Below are positions 33,774-43,600 of a stretch of 64,000 nucleotides of DNA, piece after piece (positions within the stretch are counted from its first letter, which is position 1; the number at the start of each line of letters is the position of its first letter). Origin of the DNA: Streptomyces sp. 3214.6. GTDB lineage: Bacteria > Actinomycetota > Actinomycetes > Streptomycetales > Streptomycetaceae. The translations under genes and the position numbers were made by a program. The stretch lies in contig NZ_LT670819.1 of assembly GCF_900129855.1 (NCBI RefSeq), forward strand, positions 5,456,001 to 5,520,000. The letters run 5' to 3'. Below the pieces are notes generated by a model. That model saw nothing but the letters and a program-made list of their open reading frames with translations. It had not been told where the DNA came from and ran no database searches.

Positions 33774-34763
33774 CTACCAGGCGAAGGCCTCCGGGGACGG
33801 GCCCGGCCCCGGGAAGATCTCGTTCAGGCCGGACAGCAGCTCCTCGCTCAGCTCCAGCTCGACCGCGCGCACGGCGGAGTCGAGCTGCTCGGCGGTGCGC
33901 GGGCCGACGATCGGGCCGGTCACGCCGGGCCGGGTGAGCAGCCAGGCCAGTGCGGCCTCGCCGGGCTCGACGCCGTGCTTCTCGAGAAGGTCCTCGTACG
34001 CCTGGATCCGGGTGCGTACGGTGGGGTCGGCGAGGGTGTCGGCGGTCCGGCCGCTCGCCCGGCGCCCGCCCTCGACCTCCTTCTTGATGACGCCGCCGAG
34101 CAGACCGCCCTGCAGCGGCGACCAGGGGATGACCCCGAGGCCGTACTCCCGCGCGGCCGGGAGGACCTCCATCTCGGCGCGGCGCTCGAAGAGGTTGTAG
34201 AGGCACTGCTCGCTGACGAGCCCGAACGACCCGCGCCTGGCCGCGACCTCGTTGGCCTGGGCGATCTTGTAGCCCGGGAAGTTGGACGATCCGGCGTAGA
34301 GGATCTTCCCCTGCTGGACCAGCACGTCGATGGCCTGCCAGATCTCCTCGAAGGGAGTGGCGCGGTCGATGTGGTGGAACTGGTAGAGATCGATGTGGTC
34401 CGTCCGCAGCCGCTTGAGGCTGGCGTCGACGGCGCGTCGGATGTTGACGGCGGAGAGCTTGTCGTGGTTCGGCCAGGCGTCGCCCTCGGCGGCCATGTTG
34501 CCGTACACCTTGGTGGCGAGGACGACCTTGTCGCGCCGCTCGCCGCCCTTCGCGAACCAGTTCCCGATGATCTCCTCGGTACGGCCCTTGTTCTCACCCC
34601 AGCCGTACACGTTCGCGGTGTCGAAGAGGTTGATGCCGGCGTCCAGCGCCGCGTCCATGATCGCGTGGCTGTCGGCTTCGTCGGTCTGCGGGCCGAAGTT
34701 CATCGTGCCGAGGACGAGGCGGCCGACCTTGAGTCCGGTGCGTCCGAGCTGCGTGTACTTCAT
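33774..34763 (-). CDS. Aldo/keto reductase
   Basis: A 329-aa NADPH-dependent oxidoreductase of the AKR superfamily. The TIM-barrel start MKYTQLGRTGLKVGRLVLGTMNFG is followed by FDTANVYGWGENKGRTEEIIG (catalytic Asp and Tyr), LATKVYG (Lys) and LYQFHHID (His). The C-terminal cofactor region is GPIVGPRTAEQLDSAV. The substrate is unknown. It is divergent from the secreted SnoaL-like gene, with a small dyad in the shared promoter region. Confidence 0.92.
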   Translation of the reverse strand: MKYTQLGRTGLKVGRLVLGTMNFGPQTDEADSHAIMDAALDAGINLFDTANVYGWGENKGRTEEIIGNWFAKGGERRDKVVLATKVYGNMAAEGDAWPNHDKLSAVNIRRAVDASLKRLRTDHIDLYQFHHIDRATPFEEIWQAIDVLVQQGKILYAGSSNFPGYKIAQANEVAARRGSFGLVSEQCLYNLFERRAEMEVLPAAREYGLGVIPWSPLQGGLLGGVIKKEVEGGRRASGRTADTLADPTVRTRIQAYEDLLEKHGVEPGEAALAWLLTRPGVTGPIVGPRTAEQLDSAVRAVELELSEELLSGLNEIFPGPGPSPEAFAW

Positions 34764-34861
34764 GGGCATCAAGCCAACGTCGTGGAGTGCGCTCTAGGCA
34801 AGGGAGATCGGAGATCTTGACGCTATCTGATGGTTAGTGCTTTCCTATGGGAAGTGTAAGC

Positions 34862-34873
34862 TTGAACCTTCAA
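34862..34873. promoter_or_regulatory. Small palindrome ttgaa-cc-ttcaa before the SnoaL-like gene
   Basis: A perfect 12-bp dyad lies 20-31 bp upstream of the SnoaL-like gene start, in an AT-rich patch. It could be an operator in the divergent promoter region with the aldo/keto reductase. Confidence 0.35.
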
Positions 34874-34893
34874 TATTCACTCTGGAGCGTCGC

Positions 34894-35850
34894 ATGCCTC
34901 CCACCGCCTCAGTCCGCAGGGCGCTTGTCGCCGTCGTCGCCTCCGCCGCCGTGCTGGGCGCCGCCGCCGTCCCGGCCGTCGCGGCACCGCACACCGCCTC
35001 CACCGGACACGGCGGTCACGACAGTCACGCCGGATACGCCGGGTACGGCGATTCCGCCCGCCTGGGCTATCAGAAGGCCGTTGTCGCCGCTGTCCTCAAG
35101 GGGGTGTTCGAGCGCGGCGACACCCAGGTCGTGGACCGCTTCGTACGACCGGACTACATCCAGCACAACCCGTTGGCGCCGGACGGCGCGGAGACCCTGA
35201 AGAACCTGGCCGTCTCGGTGCACCAGCAGTTCCCCGACGCCAAGTACGACATCAGGCGGGTCATCTCCGAGGGCGACCTCGTCCTCGTGCACTCCAACGT
35301 CGTCCTGGCGCCGGGCACCCGGGGCTCGGCCGTCTTCGACATCTTCCGCTTCCAGGGCGGGAGGATCGCCGAGCACTGGGACGCCGGACAGAACGTGCCC
35401 GAGACCACGGCCAACGGCAACGACATGTTCTCGACGGTGAGTCGGCCGCGGACGGAGTCCCCGGGCCCGCGATGGCTGACGGCGTACAACAAGAAGCTGG
35501 TGACCGCGGCCGTCGAGCGACTGCTCGTGCGCAAGGACCTGTCGGCGCTCGACATGTACTGGGGGACCGAGTACCACCAGCACAACCCGAACATCGCGGA
35601 CGGCGTCGCCGGCGCGAAGGCGGGGCTGGGCGCGTACTTCAAGGCGTTCCCCCAGCTCTCCGTCTCACCGAAGCGGATCGTCGCCGAGGGGGATCTGGTC
35701 GCCGTCCACAGCCACTATGTGAACGCGCCGGGCGAACGGGGGCAGGCGGTCGTGGACCTGTTCCGTGTGCGCAACGGCAAGATCGTCGAACACTGGGACG
35801 TACTCCAGGACGTCCCGGCCACGTCGGCGAACGACAACACGATGTTCTGA
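34894..35850 (+). CDS. Secreted protein with two SnoaL/NTF2-like domains
   Basis: A 318-aa exported protein: signal peptide RRALVAVVASAAVLGAAAVPAVAA, a His/Gly-rich linker, then two tandem SnoaL-like domains of about 130 residues. The repeats align internally: YIQHNPLAPDGAE with YHQHNPNIADGVA, RVISEGDLVLVHSNVV with RIVAEGDLVAVHSHYV, and IAEHWDAGQNVPETTANGNDMF with IVEHWDVLQDVPATSANDNTMF. The fold can bind or convert small cyclic compounds. The substrate is unknown. Export of a duplicated SnoaL protein is uncommon. Confidence 0.88.
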   Translation: MPPTASVRRALVAVVASAAVLGAAAVPAVAAPHTASTGHGGHDSHAGYAGYGDSARLGYQKAVVAAVLKGVFERGDTQVVDRFVRPDYIQHNPLAPDGAETLKNLAVSVHQQFPDAKYDIRRVISEGDLVLVHSNVVLAPGTRGSAVFDIFRFQGGRIAEHWDAGQNVPETTANGNDMFSTVSRPRTESPGPRWLTAYNKKLVTAAVERLLVRKDLSALDMYWGTEYHQHNPNIADGVAGAKAGLGAYFKAFPQLSVSPKRIVAEGDLVAVHSHYVNAPGERGQAVVDLFRVRNGKIVEHWDVLQDVPATSANDNTMF

Positions 35851-35855
35851 CGAGG

Positions 35856-36536
35856 TCACGAGGAGCGCTCGTACTCCCCGCCCAGTTCCCACCCCTGGTA
35901 CATCGCCTCAGCGAAGGCGGACGCCAGTTGGTGTTCGCCGGCTGCGTTGGGGTGGGTGCCGTCGTAGGTGTCGGTGTCGATGTCCCAGGTTTGCGGGATC
36001 GACGCCAGGAGGATCGGGGAGGCCGGTTCGTCCAGATCGGCGGCCGTCTTCGCCAGGAGCTCGTTGAAGAGGGTGACCTCGGTGGCGAAGGGTTCGTCGT
36101 TCGCGGCGCGGATGTTCGGGATCACCGGGAGCCACACCATCCGTATCCGGGGCCTCGCCGCCCGGGCCTCGGCCACGAAGGCGCGGGCGTTGGCCGCGGT
36201 CTGCTCGGCGTTCGTGTAGAAGCCCAGGTCGATCAGGCCCAGCGACACCAGCAGGACGTCCGCCTTCGACCGGCGTACCGCCTCGCCGATCAGCGGGACC
36301 ATGTGCTGCCAGCCCTCGCCCCAGCCGGCCAGGTGGCCGCGGGGGAAGTCGGGTTCGGCGTACGCGTACGACGTCGGGGTGTCCGTCGCCTTGTCGTAGA
36401 GGGTCTCGCGAGGGCCGACGAGGGTGAACGGGCCCCCGTACGTCCCGCACAGGTGTCGCCACAGGCGGTAGCGCCAGGTGTGGTCGCCCGTGCTGCCGAT
36501 CGTCATCGAGTCGCCTACGGGCATGAACCTGAGCAT
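35856..36536 (-). CDS. SGNH/GDSL-type hydrolase
   Basis: A 226-aa esterase or lipase-like enzyme. The catalytic Ser lies in MPVGDSMTIG, a Gly block in LVSLGLIDLGF, and the Asp-His pair in DGTHPNAAGEHQLA near the C-terminus. No clear signal peptide is seen from the ATG at 36536, so it is either cytoplasmic or starts further upstream. It is divergent from the beta-propeller gene. The substrate is unknown. Confidence 0.85.
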   Translation of the reverse strand: MLRFMPVGDSMTIGSTGDHTWRYRLWRHLCGTYGGPFTLVGPRETLYDKATDTPTSYAYAEPDFPRGHLAGWGEGWQHMVPLIGEAVRRSKADVLLVSLGLIDLGFYTNAEQTAANARAFVAEARAARPRIRMVWLPVIPNIRAANDEPFATEVTLFNELLAKTAADLDEPASPILLASIPQTWDIDTDTYDGTHPNAAGEHQLASAFAEAMYQGWELGGEYERSS

Positions 36537-36657
36537 CCGCTCATGATGAGGGATCGGAGAAGGATCACCGTGGCCGGGGGCGTGTGACACCGGCCACGAG
36601 ACGGTGAGGGCCCATGGGAGCCCGTGAACGGCCGGGCGGGATGGCAGGCTTGTTCGC

Positions 36658-37716
36658 ATGCGCCGACCTTTCGCCGTCCGAGCCGGAGCCCTCCGCACCG
36701 GAGTCTTCAGGGCCCTCGGAGCCCTCAGGGTTCTCGGAGTTCTGGGGTTCCTCGGGGTCCTCCTCGCGGGTGGCTTCGCCGTGCCCGCCGCCTTCGCCGC
36801 CGACGGCGACAAGGGGTTCACCATCGAGGACCCGCGCGTCACCGAGTCCAGCGGCCTCGCCGCCTCGCGTCAGCACCCCGGCGTCTACTGGACCCACAAC
36901 GACAGCGACGACGGCCCGTACCTCTACGCCGTCGACAGCGCGTCCGGAAAGACCGTCGCCCGGCTCACCCTCACCGGCATCGGCTCCCCGCGCGACGTCG
37001 AGGCGATCTCCATCGGGCCCGGCAACGAGATCTGGGTCGGCGACATCGGCGACAACCTCGGCGGCACCTGGAAGTACGTGTGGATCTACCGGCTGCCCGA
37101 GCCGGCGAAGCTCGTCGACCAGACGGTCAAGGCCACGCAGTACGTCGTGAAGTACTCCGACGGCGCCCGCGACGCCGAGTCGCTCCTCGTGCACCCCAAG
37201 ACCGGCCGGGTCTACATCATCGACAAGAAGGAGGAGGGCGGGCACCTCTACGAGGGTCCGGCGAAGCTCTCCGCCTCGGGGACGAACATCTTCAAGCCCG
37301 TCGCCGCCGTCGACCTGTGGGCCACCGACGCCGCCTTCTCCCCGGACGGCTCCCAACTCGCCGTGCGCGGCTACTTCGGCGGCATCTACTACGCCTGGAA
37401 CGGCGGAAAGATCGAGCGCAAGGGGCGGCTCGACGTGCCGCTGCAACGGCAGGGGGAGTCCGTCAGCTACTCCGCCGACGGCACCAAGCTCATGTACGGC
37501 AGTGAGGGCGCCGGGAGTTCGGTGGTGGCGGAGGACGCCCCCGACGGTGCGGGGTCCTCAGGCTCCAAGTCGGCCTCCGGGGGCGGGAGTTCGAGCGCCT
37601 CGGGCGACGGTGGCGGGTCCTCGGCCACCGGCAGCGGCGTCAAGTTCGGCGCGCTCGCCGTCGCGGTGGTCGCCGCCGTCGTCTTCGGCTTCCGCCGTCT
37701 CCTGCGCCGGAACTGA
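36658..37716 (+). CDS. Secreted membrane-anchored beta-propeller protein
   Basis: A 352-aa protein with a long signal segment (VLGVLGFLGVLLAGGFAVPAAFA), a beta-propeller-like body (ESSGLAASRQHPGVYWTHNDSDDGPYLYAVD, DVEAISIGPGNEIWVGDIGDN, DAAFSPDGSQLAVRGY), a Ser/Gly-rich stalk and a C-terminal helix KFGALAVAVVAAVVFGFRRLLRRN. The end helix plus arginines suggests retention at the membrane. There is no LPXTG sorting motif. Function is unknown. The ATG fits the signal peptide. Confidence 0.85.
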   Translation: MRRPFAVRAGALRTGVFRALGALRVLGVLGFLGVLLAGGFAVPAAFAADGDKGFTIEDPRVTESSGLAASRQHPGVYWTHNDSDDGPYLYAVDSASGKTVARLTLTGIGSPRDVEAISIGPGNEIWVGDIGDNLGGTWKYVWIYRLPEPAKLVDQTVKATQYVVKYSDGARDAESLLVHPKTGRVYIIDKKEEGGHLYEGPAKLSASGTNIFKPVAAVDLWATDAAFSPDGSQLAVRGYFGGIYYAWNGGKIERKGRLDVPLQRQGESVSYSADGTKLMYGSEGAGSSVVAEDAPDGAGSSGSKSASGGGSSSASGDGGGSSATGSGVKFGALAVAVVAAVVFGFRRLLRRN

Positions 37717-37795
37717 GCCGGCGTCCTCCGGCTTCCCCCGTCGAACTTCTTGACGTGGTCATGGGGTGTCAGTTTCCTGGGGGGAGCGCGGTGTA

Positions 37796-37809
37796 TGGGA
37801 GCGCTCCCA
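37796..37809. promoter_or_regulatory. CebR operator (14-bp box)
   Basis: The sequence tgggagcgctccca is a perfect palindrome identical to the known CebR box of Streptomyces, 40 bp before the cellulase start. CebR is the LacI-type repressor released by cello-oligosaccharides. This indicates induction of the cellulase by cellobiose or cellotriose. Confidence 0.92.
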
Positions 37810-37848
37810 TAATTTCCGGGCCCGCGCCTCCCGAGAGGAAGCAGCGAG

Positions 37849-39396
37849 ATGTTCCGCAGCTTGCGAAGAGCACTGTGCGCCGGCGCCGCCGCGCTTTTGA
37901 TACCGCTGGGATCCGTAGTGCAGACGGCAGACGCGGCGGAGGCCCACGCGGCCGATGCCGCCGGGGCCGCCGTCGCGGCGAATGCCGGTACGGGGTACTG
38001 GCACACCAGTGGCCGCCAGATCCTGGACGCCGCCGGGCAGCCGGTCCGGATCGCCGGGATCAACTGGTTCGGCTTCGAGACCGGCAACTACGTCGTCCAC
38101 GGCCTCTGGTCCCGCGACTACAAGAGCATGATCGACCAGATGAAGTCGCTCGGCTACAACACGATCCGCATCCCGTACAGCGACGACATCTTCAAGAGCA
38201 CGACCGTTCCCAACAGCATCGACTTCAGCAGCGGCAAGAACGCCGATCTACAGGGGCTCGGCTCGCTGGGCGTGCTGGACAAGCTGGTCGCGTACGCCGG
38301 TCAGGACGGCCTGAAGGTCATCCTCGACCGGCACCGCCCGGACGCGGGCGGGCAGTCGGCGCTCTGGTACACCTCCGCCGTTCCCGAGTCGACGTGGATC
38401 GCCAACCTCAAGTCCCTCGCGACCCGTTACAAGGGTCAGGACACCGTCGTAGGCATCGACCTCCACAACGAGCCCCACGATCCCGCCTGTTGGGGCTGCG
38501 GGGACACGGCGACGGACTGGCGGCTGGCTGCGCAGCGGGCCGGGAACGCGGTCCTGTCCGTCAATTCGGACCTGCTGATCTTCGTCGAGGGCGTGCAGTC
38601 CTTCAACGGCGTCTCCGGCTGGTGGGGCGGCAACCTGATGGGCGCCGGGCAGTACCCGGTGCAACTGAACGTGGCCAACCGGGTGGTGTACTCGGCCCAC
38701 GACTACGCCACGAGCGTCGCCCAGCAGAGCTGGTTCAACGACCCGACGTTCCCCGCGAACATGCCGGGTATCTGGGACAAGTACTGGGGCTACCTCTTCA
38801 AGCAGAACATCGCGCCCGTGTGGGTGGGCGAGTTCGGCACCACCCTCCAGGCCACCGTCGACCAGAAGTGGCTCGCGGCGCTGGTGAGTTACCTCCGCCC
38901 GACCTCGACGTACGGCGCCGACTCCTTCCACTGGACGTTCTGGTCCTGGAACCCCAACTCCGGTGACACGGGCGGGATCCTGAAGGACGACTGGCAGACG
39001 GTCGACACGGTGAAGGACGGCTATCTGGCGAGCATCAAGGCGCCGGGCTTCCCGAGCAACGGCGGCGGCGGGGGCGGAGGGGGCGGCGGGAGTACGGCCT
39101 CCTGCTCCGCCGCGTACACCGTCAGCAGCGACTGGGGCGGCGGCTTCAACGCCGAGGTGAAGGTGACCAACACGGGTACGACCGCGCTCAGTTCGTGGAA
39201 GGTCACCTGGACCTGGAGCGGCGCCCAGCAGATCACCAACATCTGGAACGCGTCGTACACGCAGACGGGCTCGACCGTGACGGCGGTGAACGCCGCCCAC
39301 AACGGCTCGGTGCCGGCGGGCGGTTCGGCGAGCTTCGGGTTCGGGGGCGCGCCCGGGGGCGGGGGTGCGCCGAGCGTGAGCTGCACGGTGAGCTGA
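37849..39396 (+). CDS. Secreted GH5 endoglucanase with CBM2
   Basis: A 515-aa exported cellulase. After the signal peptide (to about residue 30) the GH5 domain runs to about residue 405, with acid/base Glu208 in DLHNEPHD and nucleophile Glu328 in VWVGEFGTT. A pure glycine linker joins a C-terminal CBM2 whose aromatic cellulose-binding face includes SDWGGGFNA, SSWKVTWTW and ITNIWNASY. CBM2 ends with Cys...Cys bracketing (SCSAA to SVSCTVS). The last CBM strand has an unusual GAPGGGGAP insertion. It is controlled by the CebR box. Confidence 0.95.
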   Translation: MFRSLRRALCAGAAALLIPLGSVVQTADAAEAHAADAAGAAVAANAGTGYWHTSGRQILDAAGQPVRIAGINWFGFETGNYVVHGLWSRDYKSMIDQMKSLGYNTIRIPYSDDIFKSTTVPNSIDFSSGKNADLQGLGSLGVLDKLVAYAGQDGLKVILDRHRPDAGGQSALWYTSAVPESTWIANLKSLATRYKGQDTVVGIDLHNEPHDPACWGCGDTATDWRLAAQRAGNAVLSVNSDLLIFVEGVQSFNGVSGWWGGNLMGAGQYPVQLNVANRVVYSAHDYATSVAQQSWFNDPTFPANMPGIWDKYWGYLFKQNIAPVWVGEFGTTLQATVDQKWLAALVSYLRPTSTYGADSFHWTFWSWNPNSGDTGGILKDDWQTVDTVKDGYLASIKAPGFPSNGGGGGGGGGGSTASCSAAYTVSSDWGGGFNAEVKVTNTGTTALSSWKVTWTWSGAQQITNIWNASYTQTGSTVTAVNAAHNGSVPAGGSASFGFGGAPGGGGAPSVSCTVS

Positions 39397-39398
39397 CG

Positions 39399-39438
39399 AA
39401 GGGCGCCCGGTGCGGCAACTGCCGTACCGGGCGCCCTT
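39399..39438. terminator. Strong bidirectional terminator between cellulase and serC
   Basis: Perfect 13-bp arms aagggcgcccggt and accgggcgccctt close a short loop. The hairpin lies 2 bp after the cellulase stop and 20 bp from the convergent serC stop. Confidence 0.9.
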
Positions 39439-39457
39439 CAGCGTCGTGCCGGAGTGA

Positions 39458-40576
39458 TCAGAGCTTGTCGATCACGTAGTCGATGCACTTCGTGAGCGCC
39501 TCGACGTCCGCCGGGTCGACCGCCGGGAACATCGCGACGCGGAGCTGGTTGCGGCCGAGCTTGCGGTAGGGCTCGGTGTCGACGATGCCGTTGGCGCGCA
39601 GGACCTTGGCGACGGCGGCCGCGTCCACGTCGTCGGTGAAGTCGATCGTGCCGATGACCTGGGAACGCTTCGCCGGGTCGGCGACGAACGGGTTCGCGTA
39701 CTTGACGTCCTCGGCCCAGCCGTAGAGCGTGCGCGCGGAGGTGGCGGTGCGGCGCACCGACCAGTCCAGGCCGCCCTGCCCGTTGATCCACTCCAGCTGC
39801 TGGTTGAGCAGGAAGAGCGTGGCCAGGGCCGGGGTGTTGTACGTCTGGTTCTTGCGGGAGTTGTCGATCGCCGTGGGCAGCGAGAAGAACTCCGGGATGT
39901 GGCGGCCGGAGGCGTGGATCCGTTCGGCGCGCTCGATCGCCGCCGGAGAGAACACGCCGATCCACAGGCCGCCGTCGGAGGCGAAGGACTTCTGCGGGGC
40001 GAAGTAGTAGACGTCCGTCTCGGCGACGTCGACCGGGAGGCCGCCGGCGCCCGAGGTGGCGTCCACGAGGACGAGCGCGCCCTCGTCGGCGCCCGGCACG
40101 CGCTTGATCGGGGCGGCGACACCGGTCGACGTCTCGTTGTGCGTGAAGGCGTAGACGTCGACGCCGGCCTCGGCGGCGGGCTCGGGGTGCGTGCCCGGGT
40201 CGGAGGAGACGACGGTGGGCTCGGCCAGCCACGGGGCGAGCTTGGCGGCCTTGGCGAACTTGGAGCTGAACTCGCCGAACGTGAGGTGCTGCGACTTGTT
40301 CTCGATCAGGCCGTGGGTCGCGATGTCCCAGAACGCGGTGGAGCCGCCGTTGCCGAGGATGACCTCGTAGCCCTCGGGGAGGGAGAACAGCTCGGAGATG
40401 CCCTCGCGCACCTGGCCGACCAGGTTCTTGACCGGGGCCTGGCGGTGGGAGGTGCCGAGGAGGGACGTACCGGTGGCGGCCAGGGCGTCCAGCGCCTCCA
40501 CCCGCACCTTGGAGGGGCCCGCGCCGAATCGACCGTCGGCGGGCTTGATGTCAGCAGGAATCTGGATCTCAGCCAC
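39458..40576 (-). CDS. serC: Phosphoserine aminotransferase SerC
   Basis: A 372-aa PLP enzyme of serine biosynthesis converting 3-phosphohydroxypyruvate to phosphoserine. It belongs to the long actinobacterial type: DIKPADGRFGAGPSKVR at the start, ILGNGGSTAFWDIATHGLI, and the PLP lysine in FAPQKSFASDGGLW. The GTG at 40576 is the family-like start. No ribosome site precedes it; instead TACCCT ends 7 bases before the start codon, so a leaderless message is likely. Confidence 0.95.
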   Translation of the reverse strand: MAEIQIPADIKPADGRFGAGPSKVRVEALDALAATGTSLLGTSHRQAPVKNLVGQVREGISELFSLPEGYEVILGNGGSTAFWDIATHGLIENKSQHLTFGEFSSKFAKAAKLAPWLAEPTVVSSDPGTHPEPAAEAGVDVYAFTHNETSTGVAAPIKRVPGADEGALVLVDATSGAGGLPVDVAETDVYYFAPQKSFASDGGLWIGVFSPAAIERAERIHASGRHIPEFFSLPTAIDNSRKNQTYNTPALATLFLLNQQLEWINGQGGLDWSVRRTATSARTLYGWAEDVKYANPFVADPAKRSQVIGTIDFTDDVDAAAVAKVLRANGIVDTEPYRKLGRNQLRVAMFPAVDPADVEALTKCIDYVIDKL

Positions 40577-40583
40577 GGAAGGG

Positions 40584-40589
40584 AGGGTA
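40584..40589 (-). promoter_or_regulatory. Candidate -10 element for leaderless serC
   Basis: On the minus strand tacccT fits the TAnnnT pattern and lies exactly where transcription would begin at the serC GTG. A clear -35 was not seen. Confidence 0.4.
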
Positions 40590-40657
40590 GCCGTTGGGGG
40601 AAACGTGGGCGAAACGTCGTCCGTCGGGTGAGACGAGTTTTTTGGTTTCCTGGACAG

Positions 40658-43600
40658 GTGACAGTTCCGGAGGGTCTTCAGGGTCTTGAGGGTGAGCTGC
40701 GCCGGGCCGTGCGGGGGGACGTCGGCTTCGACGTCACCTCCCGGGCCCTCGTCACCATGGACGCGTCCAACTACCGGCGTGTCCCCGTCGGGGTCGTTGC
40801 GCCCAGGGACGCGGACGACGTGGCCGCCACGCTCGCGGTGTGCCGGGAGGCCGGGGTGCCGGTGGTCGCGCGGGGCGGCGGGACGTCCGTCGCCGGGCAG
40901 GCCACCGGCGTCGGGGTGGTGCTGGACTTCACGCGGTACATGAACCGGCTGGTCACCCTGGATCCGCGGGCGCGGACGGCGGTCGTGCAGCCGGGGCTCG
41001 TCCTCGACCGGCTCCAGGAGGCCGCCGCCCCGCACGGGCTGCGTTTCGGGCCCGACCCGTCCACGCACAGCCGCTGCACGCTCGGCGGGATGATCGGCAA
41101 CAACTCGTGCGGCTCCCACTCGGTCGCCTGGGGGACGACCGCGGACAGCGTGCGCGAGCTGGACGTGGTCACCGCGCGCGGGCGACGGCTGCGGCTCGGG
41201 CAGGGGTGGGCGGGGGCGCCGGACGGGCTGCGAGGGCTGGTCGAGGGGGAACTGGCACGGCTGCGGACCGGGTTTCCCGACCTGCCGCGCCGAATCTCCG
41301 GGTACTCGCTGGACGCGCTGCTGCCCGAGCACGGCGCCGACGTCGCCCGGTCCTTCTGCGGCTCCGAAGGCACCCTGGGCGTGCTCACCGAGGCCGTCGT
41401 GGGGCTTGTCGAGGCTCCACGCGCGCGTGCGCTCGCGGTGCTCGGCTACGCCGACGAGGGCGCCGCCGCCGAGGCCGCGGCCGGGCTGTTGCCGTACGGC
41501 CCGCTGACGGTGGAGGGGATGGCGGCCGACCTGGTGCCGTCGTCGGCGGCGGCCGGGCTGCCCAGGGGCGCGGCCTGGCTGTTCGTGGAGACCGGAGGGG
41601 AGACGGGCGACGAGGCACGCGCGCGTGCGCAGACGATCGTCCGCGCGGCGGACGTCGTCGACGCGCGGGTGGTGAGCGACCCCGCCGGGCAGCGGGCGCT
41701 GTGGCGGATCCGGGAGGACGCGAGCGGGACCGCGACCCGGATGGCTGGGGGAGGCTCAGAGGCGTGGCCCGGCTGGGAGGACTGCGCGGTGCCGCCGGCC
41801 CGGCTCGGCGCGTATCTGCGGGACTTCCGTGGGCTGCTCGCCGCGCACGGCCTGCACGGCACGCCGTACGGCCATTTCGGGGACGGCTGCATCCACGTCC
41901 GTATCGACTTCGACCTGCTGACGGCGGCGGGCGTCGGCCGCTTCCGCCGCTTCTCCGAGGAACTCGCCGACCTGGTGGTCGCCCACGGCGGCTCGCTCTC
42001 CGGCGAGCACGGCGACGGCCAGGCACGGGCCGAGCTGCTGCCCAGAATGTACGGGGACGAACTCGTCGCGCTGTTCGAGCGGGCGAAGGACCTGTGGGAC
42101 CCCGACGACCTGCTCAACCCCGGGATGCTCGTGCGCCCCGCCCCGTTGGACGCCGGACTGCGTTTCTCGGTGCTGCCGCGCGAGCCCGTCCCGGTGGCCT
42201 TCGGCTACCCGGCCGACGGTGGCGACTTCTCGGCTGCCGTCCGCCGCTGCGTGGGCGTCGCGAAGTGCCGTACGACGTCGGCGGCCGGCGAGTCCGTGAT
42301 GTGCCCGTCGTTCCGTGTCACGGGCCGGGAGGAGCACTCCACGCGCGGGCGTGCCCGGCTGCTGCACGAGATGCTGGCCGGTGAGCTGGTGACCGACGGC
42401 TGGCGCTCCACGGAGGTCCGGGACGCGCTGGACCTGTGTCTGTCCTGCAAGGGCTGCCGCTCCGACTGCCCGGTCGAGGTCGACATGGCCACCTACAAGG
42501 CGGAGTTCCTGCACCACCACTACGAGGGACGACGGCGTCCGGCCGCGCACTACAGCATGGGGCGGCTGCCGCTGTGGCTGCGGTGGGCGTCCCGCACGCG
42601 CGCGACGGGGCTCGTCAACGCCCTCGCGCGCGTACGGCCCCTCGCATGGGCGGTGAGACGGGCCGGCGGGATCGCGCCCGAGCGGGAGATTCCACGGCTG
42701 GCGCGCGAGACGTTCAGCGGGTGGTGGCGCAAGCGGGGACGGCCGACCGTCGGCAGCGGCGAATCGCGCGTCGAGGGTATGGGCGGGTCGGGCGAGTCGG
42801 GCGAGTCGGGTGAGTTGGGTGAGTCGGGTGAGTCGGGCGAGTTGGTCGTCCTGTGGCCGGACACCTTCACCGAGTATCTGTCGCCGTCCGTGGGCCGGGC
42901 GGCCGTCCGGGTCCTGGAGGCGGCGGGGCTGCGGGTGGCGCTGCCGCCGACGCTGCGGATGCGGGGCCGTCCGGTGGGCGACGGCCGGTCCAGGGGCGTC
43001 GGCGCGTCGGCCGCGCTGCTGACGGCTCGCCGGGGGCGGGTCTGCTGCGGCCTGACGTACGTCTCCACCGGCCAGCTCGACCACGCGCGCGTGGTGCTGC
43101 GTCGCACGCTCGACCTGATGGAGCCGGTGCTGGAGACGGCCGCCCCGGTCGTCGTCCTGGAGCCGAGCTGTGCGGCCGCCCTGCGCACCGATCTGCCCGA
43201 GCTGCTGTCCGACGACCCGCGCGCGGGCCGCCTCGCCGCCCGCGTCCTCACCTTCGCGGAGGCCCTGGAGCGGCACGCGCCCGACTGGACCCCGCCCCGC
43301 CTGGACCGTCCGACGGTCGGCCAGACCCACTGCCACCAGCATGCGGTCCTGGGCGACGCGGCCGAGCGGCGGCTGCGCGAGGCCGCGGGGCTCACCGGGG
43401 ACCTGAGGGGCGGGTGCTGCGGCCTCGCCGGCAACTTCGGCTTCGAAAAAGGCCACTTCGAGGTGTCGAGGGCCTGCGCGGAGGAACAGCTCCTCCCGGC
43501 CGTCCGGAACGCCCCCGAGGGGGCGGTGATCCTGGCGGACGGCTACTCCTGCCGGACCCAGCTGGAGCAACTGGCAGGGGTGCGGGGGAGGCATCTGGCG

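Noticed and set aside
42782..42844. Regular short repeats that might be a CRISPR-like array.
   Set aside because: Units are 9 bp with no spacers, in frame inside a gene, coding a Gly-Glu-Ser linker.
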